DNA of 64,000 nucleotides from Bacteroides sp. ET71 (GCF_023336905.1 NZ_JAMBLS010000005.1:1-64000), one strand, 5' to 3'; shown: positions 1 through 10,179, counted from the first letter of the stretch. Made by a program: numbers and translations. Notes: a model not told the origin generated them from the sequence alone.

Positions 1-1
1 G

Positions 2-217
2 AAGAAGCAGCGCAAGAAGCTGGAGAAAGCCGTGGCCGACTGCGAGGCAGACATCGCCCGCCTGGAGGCAGACATCGCCCGCCTGGAGCAGCAGATGGCC
101 ACCCCCCAGGGCGCCGCCGACCCCTCGCTCTACGAAGAGCACGGCCGCCTCAAAGCCCGGCTCGACCAGGCCATGGAGGCTTGGGAACAGGCCGCCGAGG
201 CACTCGAACAGGCCTGA
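2..217 (+). CDS. C-terminal end of an ABC-F type ATPase (partial)
   Basis: Only the last 71 codons are in the window; the gene starts upstream. The visible part is highly charged and helical, with heptad-like runs (KKLEKAVADCEADIARLEAD and a second helix ending EQAAEALEQA) separated by a short turn. This antiparallel coiled coil is typical of the C-terminal domain of Uup/ABC-F ATPases, soluble proteins that act at the ribosome or on DNA branch structures. The ATPase cassettes are not visible, so the call rests on the coiled coil alone. Another coiled-coil protein cannot be excluded. Confidence 0.6.
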   Translation, partial: KKQRKKLEKAVADCEADIARLEADIARLEQQMATPQGAADPSLYEEHGRLKARLDQAMEAWEQAAEALEQA

Positions 218-532
218 CCCCGGCCCGCGGGCAAAGTTTTTTCCCGCCCTCCGGAGAAAAAACAACCCGAAAACTTGCATAACTCAAAATTATCCCCTAC
301 CTTCGCTGCCAAGGTTTTTTGAATGCCAAAATGGTTAAGTGGTAAATCGGGCGGTTGCTACACTCCAGTGTAGCAATCGCCTACACTCAAGGGTAGCATC
401 GAGCTACACACCAGTGTAGCAACGAGCTACACTCGAGGGTAGCAACCACCCCCACTACGGAGAACCCGCAGGCCACACACCTGCCCATGTTTAACCCGCC
501 GTCCACAGACGGCACATAGCCCTTTTAATGCC
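218..532. other. Intergenic region between the ABC-F tail and the HU-like gene
   Basis: This 315-bp gap has no credible gene. Just after the stop codon is a GC palindrome (GCCCGCGGGC, 223-232). It is followed by an inverted pair GTTTTTTC (236-243) / GAAAAAAC (256-263), which may end transcription of the upstream gene. The centre is occupied by the four-unit palindromic array listed separately at 357-443. I could not identify a clear TAnnTTTG promoter for the HU-like gene. Confidence 0.5.
357..443. repeat. Four-unit, 23-bp-period palindromic array
   Basis: Four 18-bp near-palindromes start at 357, 380, 403 and 426, exactly 23 bp apart, with 5-bp spacers (AATCG, ATCGA, AACGA). Unit 1 is GCTACACTCCAGTGTAGC, with two perfect 8-bp arms. 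Unit 3 (GCTACACACCAGTGTAGC) and unit 4 (GCTACACTCGAGGGTAGC) each have one arm mismatch, and unit 2 has two. The array lies 90 bp before the HU-like gene. Period and palindrome length match the arrays at 36.4 and 47.2 kb, although the sequence differs. Confidence 0.9.
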
Positions 533-1045
533 ATGCCCATGAAGATTAAGTACCTGAAGCGCCCCTTGCCCAATGACCGCGAAGCACCCGCCAAGTGGTA
601 TGCAACCCCCATTATCGACAAGCCCGAGACCATCACCGCCATGACCCGGGCGGCCACGGAGAACACCTCTACCGCCCCGCTCGAGATGCAGGCAGCACTC
701 GGCCTCTTCGGCAACTACGCCCGCAAGCGCCTCCTGGCAGGCGAAAGCGTACGCGTGGGCGACCTGGGCACCCTGAAAGTGACCTTCCGCAGCAAGGGAG
801 TGGACAATATCGACGAGGTCAACGCCGGACAGATGATTTACGACGTACGACTGCGGTTCACACCCTCCAAGGAGTTCCGCGAAAGCGTCATCAACAACCT
901 GACCTTCGAGTGCGGCGGAGTCTTGGACGACGGCGTGGACTACTCCTCGCTGGCCGCCTACCGCAAGGCCAAGGGCCTCTCCACCGAAGAACCCGGCAGC
1001 GACGGCTCCGACCCCGACGACAGCGGACAGGGCACCTTCGGCTGA
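533..1045 (+). CDS. HU-family (HU-like) DNA-binding protein
   Basis: The 170-residue product resembles the HU/IHF-like proteins that are numerous in Bacteroides. The core (about residues 35-125) has the expected helix pair (ALGLFGNYARKRLLAGESVR), the G-D-LGTLKVTFRSKG beta-arm entry and a later strand RLRFTPSKEFRESV. The tail, from about residue 150, is acidic and glycine/serine-rich (GSDGSDPDDSGQGTFG) and probably disordered. Such proteins bend or coat DNA in the nucleoid. A second in-frame ATG at 539 (MKIKYLKR) is an equally plausible start and fits related proteins better. A strong hairpin terminator follows at 1161. The gene is alone, preceded by the palindromic array at 357-443. Confidence 0.8.
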   Translation: MPMKIKYLKRPLPNDREAPAKWYATPIIDKPETITAMTRAATENTSTAPLEMQAALGLFGNYARKRLLAGESVRVGDLGTLKVTFRSKGVDNIDEVNAGQMIYDVRLRFTPSKEFRESVINNLTFECGGVLDDGVDYSSLAAYRKAKGLSTEEPGSDGSDPDDSGQGTFG

Positions 1046-1160
1046 CCCTAACCTACCAGGAATTCTTAGTGCAGATACCATAGTAATTTGGATTTTATAA
1101 GTGATGTGCCCAGGCAGGCCATGCCCAACCGGACCCCCGGAGGCCTGCCCGCACAAAAAA

Positions 1161-1190
1161 GGGGCGCTTCCGTGAGGAAGCGCCCCTTTT
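1161..1190. terminator. Bidirectional rho-independent terminator
   Basis: A perfect 11-bp stem GGGGCGCTTCC / GGAAGCGCCCC (1161-1171 and 1176-1186) with loop GTGA is flanked by an A-run on the left and TTTT on the right. It can therefore serve both the HU-like gene (+) and the convergent ferredoxin gene (-). A further GGCAGGCC / GGCCTGCC stem lies just before it at 1113-1149. Confidence 0.9.
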
Positions 1191-1216
1191 CCATGTCCTT
1201 CGCTCAATCGCGGACC

Positions 1217-1387
1217 TTAGTCTGCCGGGTGGATAGCCTCGGAGGGACATACACTGGCGCAAGTGCCGCACTCGGTGCATGCTTCAGGGTCGATTGAGTA
1301 CTTGTCTCCCTCGGAGATTGCGCCTACCGGACATTCGTCGATGCAAGTGCCACAGGCGATACAGTCGTCACTAATTACGTAAGCCAT
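1217..1387 (-). CDS. 2[4Fe-4S] ferredoxin
   Basis: Translating the minus strand from the ATG at 1387 gives a 56-residue protein with two classical clusters: C9-x2-C12-x2-C15-x3-C19-P and C37-x2-C40-x2-C43-x3-C47-P. This is the bacterial-type ferredoxin fold, a soluble low-potential electron carrier used by anaerobes with pyruvate:ferredoxin oxidoreductase, hydrogenases or Rnf-like complexes. Length (about 55 residues) and cysteine spacing are exactly those of the family. The gene is monocistronic: a -7 box lies at 1432-1439 and the shared terminator at 1161-1190 follows. The partner enzymes are not encoded nearby. Confidence 0.97.
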   Translation of the reverse strand: MAYVISDDCIACGTCIDECPVGAISEGDKYSIDPEACTECGTCASVCPSEAIHPAD

Positions 1388-1431
1388 TGTTCTTTCAGTT
1401 TAAAAGTTAGTATTTATCAAAATTGATGCTG

Positions 1432-1439
1432 CAAAGGTA
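1432..1439 (-). promoter_or_regulatory. -7 promoter element for the ferredoxin gene
   Basis: CAAAGGTA on the + strand reads TACCTTTG on the minus strand, a match to the Bacteroides -7 consensus TAnnTTTG, 44 bp before the start codon. No convincing -33 TTTG was found. Confidence 0.65.
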
Positions 1440-1512
1440 AAGTTTTTCACCATAGGTTGTACCCACACCCCGTGGAAAAAAACTAATTTGTACGGCTTCT
1501 AAATAGCGCCGC

Positions 1513-3996
1513 TCAAAAGCGTATCTTCAACTCATGCCCCTCGTAGTGCACCTGCCGGTCAGGGTGTGCCACGGGCTTTTCTGCCGAAGGCTTGTCCGGA
1601 GTCATCAACGTGAGGCGGAAATCACGTGCCTGCAACATGCCCTCAAACTCGCCCCGTCGTTGCCCGATGGTCAGCGTCCGAGTCTCTTCATCCCAATGGA
1701 ACCGGATGGTCGAGAAGCATCCTTGTTCGTAGTTGTAATTGTCAAACTCGTCTTCATACAGCGTAAACTCGCCGTCGGCACCCGGATAAATACAGATGTC
1801 CAGCACATCCCAAGCCTTCTCGCCCGAATACTGCACCTCAGGCCCCAAAGGCAGTATGCTGCCAGCCTTCACGTAGAGCGGCATGAGGCTGACAGGACAG
1901 TCGCGGTTGATGTCCACTCCCCCTTTCATCAGTTCATTGCTCCAGAAATCCACCCAGTCGGCTCCTTCAGGCAAATAGACCTCGAAGGGAAGCGACGCAG
2001 CCCCTATGCCTCCATCGGGCACCAGGGAAATGCCCCGGTTCTGCTCGTCCTTCGTCGTGTAAAGCGGCCGTGTGACGGGGCACACCAGAAAGGCGGGGCC
2101 GAACATGTATTCATCGTCCAGCAAGATGGCTTTCCGGTCGTGCGGGAAGTCCATGATGAGCGGACGCATCATGCTGCCATCATTTAGCACCACGTCTCCT
2201 TGCATACTATACAGGTAGGGCTGCAGCCGGTAACGCAGCTCGATGAAGCGTTTCTGCACATCATAGGCCCAGTCTCCCTCCCGGCCGAACAGGTAAATCT
2301 CGTTGAGCATCGGCGAGGAACAATGGTTGCGCATCAAGGGCAGGAAACATCCCCACTGAAACCAGCGCACGTGCAGCTCCTGGTAGGCCAGGTTCTTCCA
2401 GTCATTGTTGTACTCGTGGCTGAAGAAACCCGCCAGGTCGGTGTTCCAGAACGGGATGCCGCACAAGGTGAAGTTCAGCCCGGCAGGAATCTGCTGGCGC
2501 ATCACTTCCCAGCTCGATGCCACGTCGCCGCTCCAGCTCAGGGTACCATAGTGCTGTTCTCCCAAGTAACCTGAACGGGTCATCTGGATGACGCGCCTGT
2601 CGGACGACACTGCACGTTGGTGTTCATACACCCCACGGTTATGCACTAGCGGATAGGCATTGTGCACCGAACGGAACGAACCGTCCGCCGTAAGCAAGTC
2701 GAAGTCGCTCTCTTTGGGATTCAAGTGGTCTGGTTCGGTCGAATCCGTCCACCAAGCATCTATGCCCATGTCATACAAATGACTGAGGTAACGCCAATAT
2801 AAGTCTCTGGCTGCCGGGTTAAAAGGGTCGTAAGGATGGGCACCCGACTTGGGCGGCCAGGTTTCGAATTTCAGCAAGCCTCCCATTTTGTCCAGTTCCT
2901 GGTATTGGCTTGTCCACGGGCCGAAGCTGGCCCATACGGAAATCATGAGGTGCGCGTTGTGTCCATGTATGTAATCTATCATCTCCTCCGGGCTTTTGAT
3001 GCGTGAGTCATAACGGGCGGCAGGGTCTTCACCGTTGGGTAGGTAGCGCATCGCTTCGGGGTCACCCATGCGGTTGGTGTAGCGCGGGTTCATAAACCGC
3101 ATGGCGTTCCAGTTGGAGTCGCAACCCCAGTATTGCCAGTCTTGCACCATGACGTCGAGCGGAACTTTCAACTTCCGGTAACGGTCGAGCACGTCGCATA
3201 GTTCGTCCGGACTCTTGTAGCGTTCGCGCGACTGCCAGTAGCCCAAAGCCCAGCGCGGGAACATGGTGGCGCGTCCCGTCAGTTCGCGCAGGCAACCGAT
3301 AACCCCGTCTTGCGAACCGTCGCGATAGAGGAAGTAGTAGTCGGCACACAAGCCGGTTTGCGACGTGAAAGAGGTTTCGGCCGATGTGTCGCTGAAGTAG
3401 GAGATGCCCGGATTGTCCCAGTAGACACCGTAGCCTTGTGAGGAAGTGAAGTAAGGTATGCAGATGTTGGTGTTTGTGTTACACAGATAGATTTGCTGGT
3501 TGCGATGATTCATGGCGTTGCTTTGCCGTTGCCCTAAGCCGTAGATGGCTTCATCGGGTTGGAGCGTGAACGCTTGGCTTACGTTGTACGTGGGTTGTCC
3601 AGCGTCTTGCGCGGGAGTGAAGCGAGTACCTTGTTCCTTCTCCGCGAGTAAAGTCGTTCCCTGTGGACCTTTGTAGATTATACGGCCCGTAACGGCATCC
3701 AGTACTACCGTCAGGCAGCCGGTTTGCATGCATAACACGTTTTCTTGGGGGGAAGAGTAGGCTATTTTTACCTTTTCGGGTATTTTGACGACAGGGAAAC
3801 TTTTCTTTTCTGGGGCATTGGCGGTCGGGTACTTCAGGATGCGCACGATGTCGGAACTGTAGAAGATGACTTCGCCCGAAAGTTTCGAGTCGATGGTTTG
3901 GAACTTGGCGCCTTGCCCTGTCTGTTGTATGGTCTGTGCCGACGAGGCCAGACAAATGGCCAGCATGGCCGTGAAAAGTAGTTTTCTTTTTTTCAT
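1513..3996 (-). CDS. GH31 alpha-glycosidase (alpha-xylosidase or alpha-glucosidase)
   Basis: An 827-residue exported enzyme with signal peptide MKKRKLLFTAMLAICLASSA. It has the GH31 layout: N-terminal beta domain, a (beta/alpha)8 barrel from about residue 240, then C-terminal beta domains. The catalytic nucleophile is D418 in WWTDSTEPD and the acid/base is D491 in WSGDVASSW; GYWQSRERY marks the barrel entry. GH31 enzymes in hemicellulose loci mostly remove alpha-linked xylose, but alpha-glucosidase activity cannot be excluded. It lies at the left edge of the glycan locus, on the strand opposite to the HTCS regulator, and has its own promoter with a 5' hairpin (4040-4085). Confidence 0.9.
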   Translation of the reverse strand: MKKRKLLFTAMLAICLASSAQTIQQTGQGAKFQTIDSKLSGEVIFYSSDIVRILKYPTANAPEKKSFPVVKIPEKVKIAYSSPQENVLCMQTGCLTVVLDAVTGRIIYKGPQGTTLLAEKEQGTRFTPAQDAGQPTYNVSQAFTLQPDEAIYGLGQRQSNAMNHRNQQIYLCNTNTNICIPYFTSSQGYGVYWDNPGISYFSDTSAETSFTSQTGLCADYYFLYRDGSQDGVIGCLRELTGRATMFPRWALGYWQSRERYKSPDELCDVLDRYRKLKVPLDVMVQDWQYWGCDSNWNAMRFMNPRYTNRMGDPEAMRYLPNGEDPAARYDSRIKSPEEMIDYIHGHNAHLMISVWASFGPWTSQYQELDKMGGLLKFETWPPKSGAHPYDPFNPAARDLYWRYLSHLYDMGIDAWWTDSTEPDHLNPKESDFDLLTADGSFRSVHNAYPLVHNRGVYEHQRAVSSDRRVIQMTRSGYLGEQHYGTLSWSGDVASSWEVMRQQIPAGLNFTLCGIPFWNTDLAGFFSHEYNNDWKNLAYQELHVRWFQWGCFLPLMRNHCSSPMLNEIYLFGREGDWAYDVQKRFIELRYRLQPYLYSMQGDVVLNDGSMMRPLIMDFPHDRKAILLDDEYMFGPAFLVCPVTRPLYTTKDEQNRGISLVPDGGIGAASLPFEVYLPEGADWVDFWSNELMKGGVDINRDCPVSLMPLYVKAGSILPLGPEVQYSGEKAWDVLDICIYPGADGEFTLYEDEFDNYNYEQGCFSTIRFHWDEETRTLTIGQRRGEFEGMLQARDFRLTLMTPDKPSAEKPVAHPDRQVHYEGHELKIRF

Positions 3997-4039
3997 GGTT
4001 ATATCTATTGAGTAAGCGATTCCGATGGGACGGATACAA

Positions 4040-4085
4040 GTCAGGCTGATTTCCCGGTGTGGGGTAAATCAGCCTGACAAAGATA
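4040..4085 (-). promoter_or_regulatory. Promoter and 5' inverted repeat of the first GH31 gene
   Basis: CAAAGATA at 4078-4085 is a minus-strand -7 box (TATCTTTG). Overlapping its downstream edge is a perfect 13-bp inverted repeat, GTCAGGCTGATTT at 4040-4052 and AAATCAGCCTGAC at 4066-4078, with a 13-base loop. It falls at the expected transcription start (about 4071). It could be an operator straddling the start site or a stable hairpin near the mRNA 5' end. Confidence 0.65.
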
Positions 4086-4177
4086 GTCATATTCTGTGAA
4101 CGGGTAGGGGGCAGAATGTTACCATTTATGGTTGGAAATGTTGTTTCCGCCCCTTTATCGGATGCTGTGCAGCACGT

Positions 4178-6208
4178 TTACCAGATGGCCACACGCTCCT
4201 CTTTGGGCACGAACATCGGGTCAGCCTCGCCGATGTTGAAAGCCTCGTACCACGCGTCAATCTGCGGCAGGGCACCATTCACGCGCCATTCACCCAACGA
4301 GTGCACGTCCATCTTGGTCAGATACAGCACAAACTCGGGGCGGACGTTGTTCGCCCATACACCCGCGTAGGCCAGGAAGAACCGCTGTTCGGGCGTCAGG
4401 CCGTCCACCGTGGCCAGCGGCGCATCTTTCGTGGCGGTCTTGAACGCCTGGTAGGCCACCTGCAGGCCACCGTAGTCGGCAATGTTCTCGCCCAACGTCT
4501 GTCGGCCGTTGGCATGCACGCCCGGAGCCACCTGTATGCTGTCGAAGAAGTTCACCATCACCTGGGCACGCTGGTTGAAGCGCTCCGCGTCTTCCGCCGT
4601 CCACCAGTCCTTCAGGTTGCCGTCCTTGTCATACTGGCGTCCCTGGTCGTCAAACCCGTGCGTCATCTCATGTCCGATAACCACGCCGATGGCCCCGTAG
4701 TTGAAGGCATCGTCCGCCTGCATGTCGAAGAAAGGCGGCTGCAGGATGCCTGCCGGGAAGCAGATTTCGTTCGTCGTCGGGTTATAGTAAGCGTTCACCG
4801 TCTGCGGCGTCATGTGCCATTCCTCCTTGTCGACCGGCTTCCCGGCTTTGGCCATGTTCTCGTCGCTGGCCCATACCGTCGCCCTCTCGATGTTGGCATA
4901 GTAAGAGTCGTCCTTGATGTCCAGCTTGCCATAATCCTTCCACTTGTCCGGATACCCGATTTTGACGTGGAAAGCCGCCAGTTTCTCCAGCGCCCGCGCC
5001 TTGGTGCTGTCGCTCATCCACTCCAAGGCCTGGATGCGCTCGCCCAGGGCCGTCTGCAGGTTCTTGACCAGCGTCACCATGCGCTCTTTGGCAGCGGCGG
5101 GGAAGTACTTCTCCACATACATCTGTCCCACGGCCTCGCCCAGCACCGAGCCGGTCACCGACACGGCCTGCTTCCAGCGCGGCTGCATCTCCTTCGCCCC
5201 GCTCATGGTACGTCCGTAGAAGTCGAAGTTCTGCTCCACAATCTCATCGTTCAGGAACGAAGCGGCCCGGTCAATCAGTTTCCACTGCAAGTACAGCACC
5301 TGCTGTTCCACGGGCAGCGAGTCCAGTATCTTGGCCGCCTCGGCCAGCGCCTCGGGCTGCCCTACGATAATCTCCTGCACGTTCTTCAGCCCCAGGTTGG
5401 TCAGGTACGCATCCCAGTTGAAGGAAGCATACTTCTGCTTCAGTTCGTCCAGCGTCATCTTGTTGTAGTTGGCCTGCGGGTCACGCAGTTCCACCATGCT
5501 GCGGAAGGTCTTGGCCAGGCGCGTCTCCACGTCCATCACGATGTCGCGTCCGCGGTTGGCCGTAGCCTCGTCAAACCCGGCCAGTTGGTACATCTTTGCC
5601 ACGTGCACCTTGAAGGCTTCACGGATTTTGGTCGTAGCCTCGTCCGTGGCCAGGTAATAGTCGCGTTCGCCCATGCTCAGCCCCGCCTGACTGGTGTAGA
5701 CGGCGTTCATGTCGCTGTTCTTCTGGTCGGCGCCCACGCCCGTGCCCAGGTAGCTGGTGATGCCGCGGCGCTCGAGCGAGCCCAGCAGTGCATAGACATC
5801 AGCCTTGTTCTTCAGCGAGGCAATCTCTTCCAGTTCGGTCTTGATGGGGGCGGTGCCTTCCTGGTTCAGTTTCACGCTGTCCATGGCCAGGTTATACAGA
5901 GTGCCTATCTTCTGGGCCACCGAGCCGGCCTCGTGCTGTCCCTTGGCCAGCTCTTCGATGAGTCCCTGCATCTGCTTGCGGTTGTTCTCGGCCAAGACGG
6001 TGAAGGAACCATACTGTGAATACTCGTCTGTCAGGGGGTGGTTTTTCATCCATCCACCGCAGGCATACTGATAGAAGTCCGTGCCCGGCAGTGCCGTAGT
6101 GTCCAGGTTGGCAAGGTCTATACCCGTGGTCAGGTTGCCCTTGCCCGAGTTGCAGGCTGCCATGCTCAGGCAGAGGGCTGCAACGGAGAAATAGTGTTTA
6201 GCGTTCAT
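4178..6208 (-). CDS. M13 family zinc metallopeptidase (neprilysin/PepO-like lipoprotein)
   Basis: A 676-residue protein whose N-terminus is a lipoprotein signal ending SMAAC, so it should be anchored in the cell envelope. The M13 C-terminal catalytic domain carries the zinc site H513-E514-x2-H517 in GHEMTHGFDDQGRQYD and the third-ligand motif GENIADYGGL. Length and motif order match PepO/neprilysin-type oligopeptidases, which cut short peptides. The gene has its own -7 box (6246-6253). It sits inside the glycosidase locus on the same strand as GH31 and GH43, but nothing ties it to glycan use, so it may simply be a neighbour. Confidence 0.95.
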   Translation of the reverse strand: MNAKHYFSVAALCLSMAACNSGKGNLTTGIDLANLDTTALPGTDFYQYACGGWMKNHPLTDEYSQYGSFTVLAENNRKQMQGLIEELAKGQHEAGSVAQKIGTLYNLAMDSVKLNQEGTAPIKTELEEIASLKNKADVYALLGSLERRGITSYLGTGVGADQKNSDMNAVYTSQAGLSMGERDYYLATDEATTKIREAFKVHVAKMYQLAGFDEATANRGRDIVMDVETRLAKTFRSMVELRDPQANYNKMTLDELKQKYASFNWDAYLTNLGLKNVQEIIVGQPEALAEAAKILDSLPVEQQVLYLQWKLIDRAASFLNDEIVEQNFDFYGRTMSGAKEMQPRWKQAVSVTGSVLGEAVGQMYVEKYFPAAAKERMVTLVKNLQTALGERIQALEWMSDSTKARALEKLAAFHVKIGYPDKWKDYGKLDIKDDSYYANIERATVWASDENMAKAGKPVDKEEWHMTPQTVNAYYNPTTNEICFPAGILQPPFFDMQADDAFNYGAIGVVIGHEMTHGFDDQGRQYDKDGNLKDWWTAEDAERFNQRAQVMVNFFDSIQVAPGVHANGRQTLGENIADYGGLQVAYQAFKTATKDAPLATVDGLTPEQRFFLAYAGVWANNVRPEFVLYLTKMDVHSLGEWRVNGALPQIDAWYEAFNIGEADPMFVPKEERVAIW

Positions 6209-6245
6209 ATATACTTTAAATAAAAGTGATTCCTTTGTCGGGGTG

Positions 6246-6253
6246 CAAAGGTA
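6246..6253 (-). promoter_or_regulatory. -7 promoter element for the M13 peptidase gene
   Basis: CAAAGGTA on the + strand is TACCTTTG on the minus strand, 37 bp upstream of the start codon. Confidence 0.65.
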
Positions 6254-6335
6254 CGCATTTTTAGGCTTAGGCTGGTGCGCAGAGTGGGATATTTCTTTCG
6301 GTCCGGTCGTTTTGCCCGACGCGTTCAGTCACGTT

Positions 6336-6563
6336 TCAGGCTTCTGCGTCGCCGGGCGTGGTAGGCATGCCGCATCCCCAGGCGTGGTAGGCATGCCGCA
6401 TCCCCAGGTCGAGGGCAAGCAATATCAGTACCACTAATCCGATGCCTCCATAGGGAGCGAGTTCGATGCTTTGGAAGCTCTCGGCCACTTGTTTCCACAG
6501 GCTTTGCCACATTTCCCCGCAGGCAATCCGCAGGCAGACCACTCCCACGGCCGCCAGCAGCAT
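6336..6563 (-). CDS. Small two-span membrane protein with a frame-shifted C-terminus
   Basis: I do not recognise the family. The 75-residue product has two hydrophobic helices: one at its N-terminus (MLLAAVGVVCLRIA) and GGIGLVVLILLALDLGM at about residues 39-55. Reading on upstream in the same frame gives a plausible cytoplasmic lead-in (TKRRETAEQRLFWTTVSLA) that continues back to the GH43 stop codon without an ATG. The first ATG (6563) leaves helix 1 rather short. A 26-bp tandem duplication (6355-6406) changes the C-terminal frame. Without it the protein would end in a basic tail, HARRRRSLKRD, which fits a normal inside-positive topology. The gene may be recently damaged or translated by coupling to GH43. 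Confidence 0.45.
   Translation of the reverse strand: MLLAAVGVVCLRIACGEMWQSLWKQVAESFQSIELAPYGGIGLVVLILLALDLGMRHAYHAWGCGMPTTPGDAEA
6355..6406. repeat. Perfect 26-bp tandem duplication
   Basis: The 26-base segment 6355-6380, starting GGCGTGGTAGGCATGCCG, is repeated without change at 6381-6406. Because 26 is not a multiple of three, it shifts the reading frame at the end of the small membrane-protein gene. Perfect identity suggests a recent event. Confidence 0.95.
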
Positions 6564-6626
6564 GGCGAGCGAGACGGTGGTCCAGAACAGGCGTTGTTCG
6601 GCTGTCTCCCGCCTTTTCGTGTCTGT

Positions 6627-8507
<1,881 letters not shown>

Positions 8508-8594
8508 TTATCAGCAAAGTTTGTTTCCTGACATAATTCGGCCTTCTTCCGAAAATACTTCCCCCGCGCCACTTCTTTCTCGGAAGAATCCATA

Positions 8595-8602
8595 TACCTT
8601 TG
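8595..8602 (+). promoter_or_regulatory. -7 promoter element for the GH5 gene
   Basis: TACCTTTG matches TAnnTTTG, 89 bp before the GH5 start. This implies a leader of roughly 80 nucleotides. Confidence 0.6.
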
Positions 8603-8691
8603 TCTGTCGGAGAGCCCGGGGACGTGGCGGTTTCGTCCGTCCTGCCGACAGGCAGAGTACATATTTAATCACTCAATAATTTAATATCAGT

Positions 8692-9981
8692 ATGGAGAAT
8701 ACATTTCGTTGGCGTTGGCGTGCAGTAGCCTCGCTTTGTTTGATGTTCATGTTTGGTCTGGTCTCTTGCAATGACGATGAAGACAATCCCGGCACGGGCG
8801 GCATCCCCGGCGGACAAGTACCGCAAGAAGTACGCACGATAGCCGACCGCCTCGGCTTGGGCTGGAATCTTGGAAATTCACTCGATGCACATGTAAACGG
8901 TGTCTCTGACGAGACGGCTTGGAACAATGCTCCTGCCTCGCAGGCTCTTTTCGACCGTGTGGCCGCGGCAGGCTTCACGTCGGTGCGCATCCCCGTCACG
9001 TGGATGGGGCACATTGGCGACGCTCCTGATTATAAGATAGAAGACGCTTGGATGGACCGCGTGGCCGAAGTCGTAGGGTATGCGGAAAATGCCGGGCTCA
9101 ACGTGATTATCAACATCCACCACGATGGCTACAGCGACAGAACCAGCTCGGACTACAACCCTGCCATGTGGCTGGACGTCCGAGAAGCTGCCCGCAACGA
9201 GTCGGCACGTGCCGAAATCAACGCCCGCTTCCGGGCCGTCTGGTCGCAGATAGCCACGCGCTTCCAGGACAAAGGCGAATTCCTCATCTTCGAAAGCTTT
9301 AACGAAGTGCACGACGGCGACTGGGGACAGGGCGGAAATCGCTTGGACGGTGGCGCCCAATACGGTGTCATCAACGAATGGAACCAAATCTTCGTGGACG
9401 CCGTGCGTGCCACAGGCGGACAGAACACGAACCGCTACCTCGGCGTGCCGGGATATGCCACCGATGCAGACCTCACCATCGACTACATGGAACTTCCCGA
9501 AGACCCCACCCCCAACCGCTTGCTGGTGAGCGTACACTTCTATGAACCCACCGAGTTCACCCTGACCGCCGAATACTCCGAATGGGGACACACCGCCGCT
9601 TCCGGTACTTACGTGGAGGGTGGCAACGAAGACAATGTACAGGCCGTGTTCGGCGCGCTGAAGACCCGTTTCGTGGACAACGGCATCCCCGTCTACTTCG
9701 GAGAGATGGGTTGCGTGCGCCACGAGAGCGAACGCAGCGAACAGTTCCGCCGCTACTACTTCGAATACGTCTTCAAGGCTGCCCACGACTACGGCATCGT
9801 GCCTTTCTGCTGGGATAACGGCTATGCCGGCGCCGGCAAGGAACAGTCGGGCCTCTTCGACCGTGCTACGGGTAACTTCCTGAACGATGCCGAGACGATG
9901 GTCAACGCCATGAAGAAGGCCGTCTTCACGACCGATACCTCCTACACCCTGCAAAGCGTCTATGACGGTGCGCCCGAATAA
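8692..9981 (+). CDS. GH5 endo-beta-glucanase / xyloglucanase, lipoprotein
   Basis: A 429-residue protein with a lipoprotein signal (MFGLVSCNDDEDN) followed by a Gly/Pro linker, then a GH5 barrel. GLGWNLGNSLDAH, SVRIPVTWMG and VIINIHHDGY are the early strands. E205 in ESFNEV is the acid/base and E338 in VYFGEMG the nucleophile. The pattern looks closest to subfamily GH5_4, which includes endo-xyloglucanases, but the subfamily is an inference. As a surface or periplasm-facing lipoprotein it would cut the glucan backbone for the exo-acting enzymes around it. The gene is monocistronic, with its own -7 box and a strong terminator at 10011-10042. Confidence 0.9.
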   Translation: MENTFRWRWRAVASLCLMFMFGLVSCNDDEDNPGTGGIPGGQVPQEVRTIADRLGLGWNLGNSLDAHVNGVSDETAWNNAPASQALFDRVAAAGFTSVRIPVTWMGHIGDAPDYKIEDAWMDRVAEVVGYAENAGLNVIINIHHDGYSDRTSSDYNPAMWLDVREAARNESARAEINARFRAVWSQIATRFQDKGEFLIFESFNEVHDGDWGQGGNRLDGGAQYGVINEWNQIFVDAVRATGGQNTNRYLGVPGYATDADLTIDYMELPEDPTPNRLLVSVHFYEPTEFTLTAEYSEWGHTAASGTYVEGGNEDNVQAVFGALKTRFVDNGIPVYFGEMGCVRHESERSEQFRRYYFEYVFKAAHDYGIVPFCWDNGYAGAGKEQSGLFDRATGNFLNDAETMVNAMKKAVFTTDTSYTLQSVYDGAPE

Positions 9982-10010
9982 AGAGACAAGTTTTCATAGG
10001 TAAAAAGGTG

Positions 10011-10042
10011 AAAAAAGAGCTATCTCAGCATAGCTCTTTTTT
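10011..10042 (+). terminator. Rho-independent terminator after GH5
   Basis: A perfect 13-bp stem, AAAAAAGAGCTAT (10011-10023) and ATAGCTCTTTTTT (10030-10042), with a six-base loop, ends in a T-tract. Confidence 0.92.
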
Positions 10043-10171
10043 ATCCGTAGGCCAAGCAGCAGGAGCAGGGGCAACAAATGATGCCCTGAAAGAAAACGTA
10101 CGATACCCGGATGAATCAAAAGCCACCCTTTTTCTCGACAGGAAGAAGGGGCTGGGGTGGAGAAAAATGCT

Positions 10172-10179
10172 TATTTTTG
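10172..10179 (+). promoter_or_regulatory. -7 promoter element for the first GH2 gene
   Basis: TATTTTTG lies in the context AATGCTTATTTTTG (10166-10179), 61 bp before the GH2 start. The same 14-base context recurs before the second GH31 gene (16558-16571). This suggests that the two are controlled together, probably by the HTCS encoded between them. Confidence 0.55.

Noticed and set aside
4301-6019. A 572-codon open frame on the + strand, opposite the M13 peptidase gene
   Set aside because: It lies fully antisense to a gene with clear catalytic motifs. Its product is rich in His, Arg, Val and Leu without any domain, as expected for shadow frames in GC-rich DNA.
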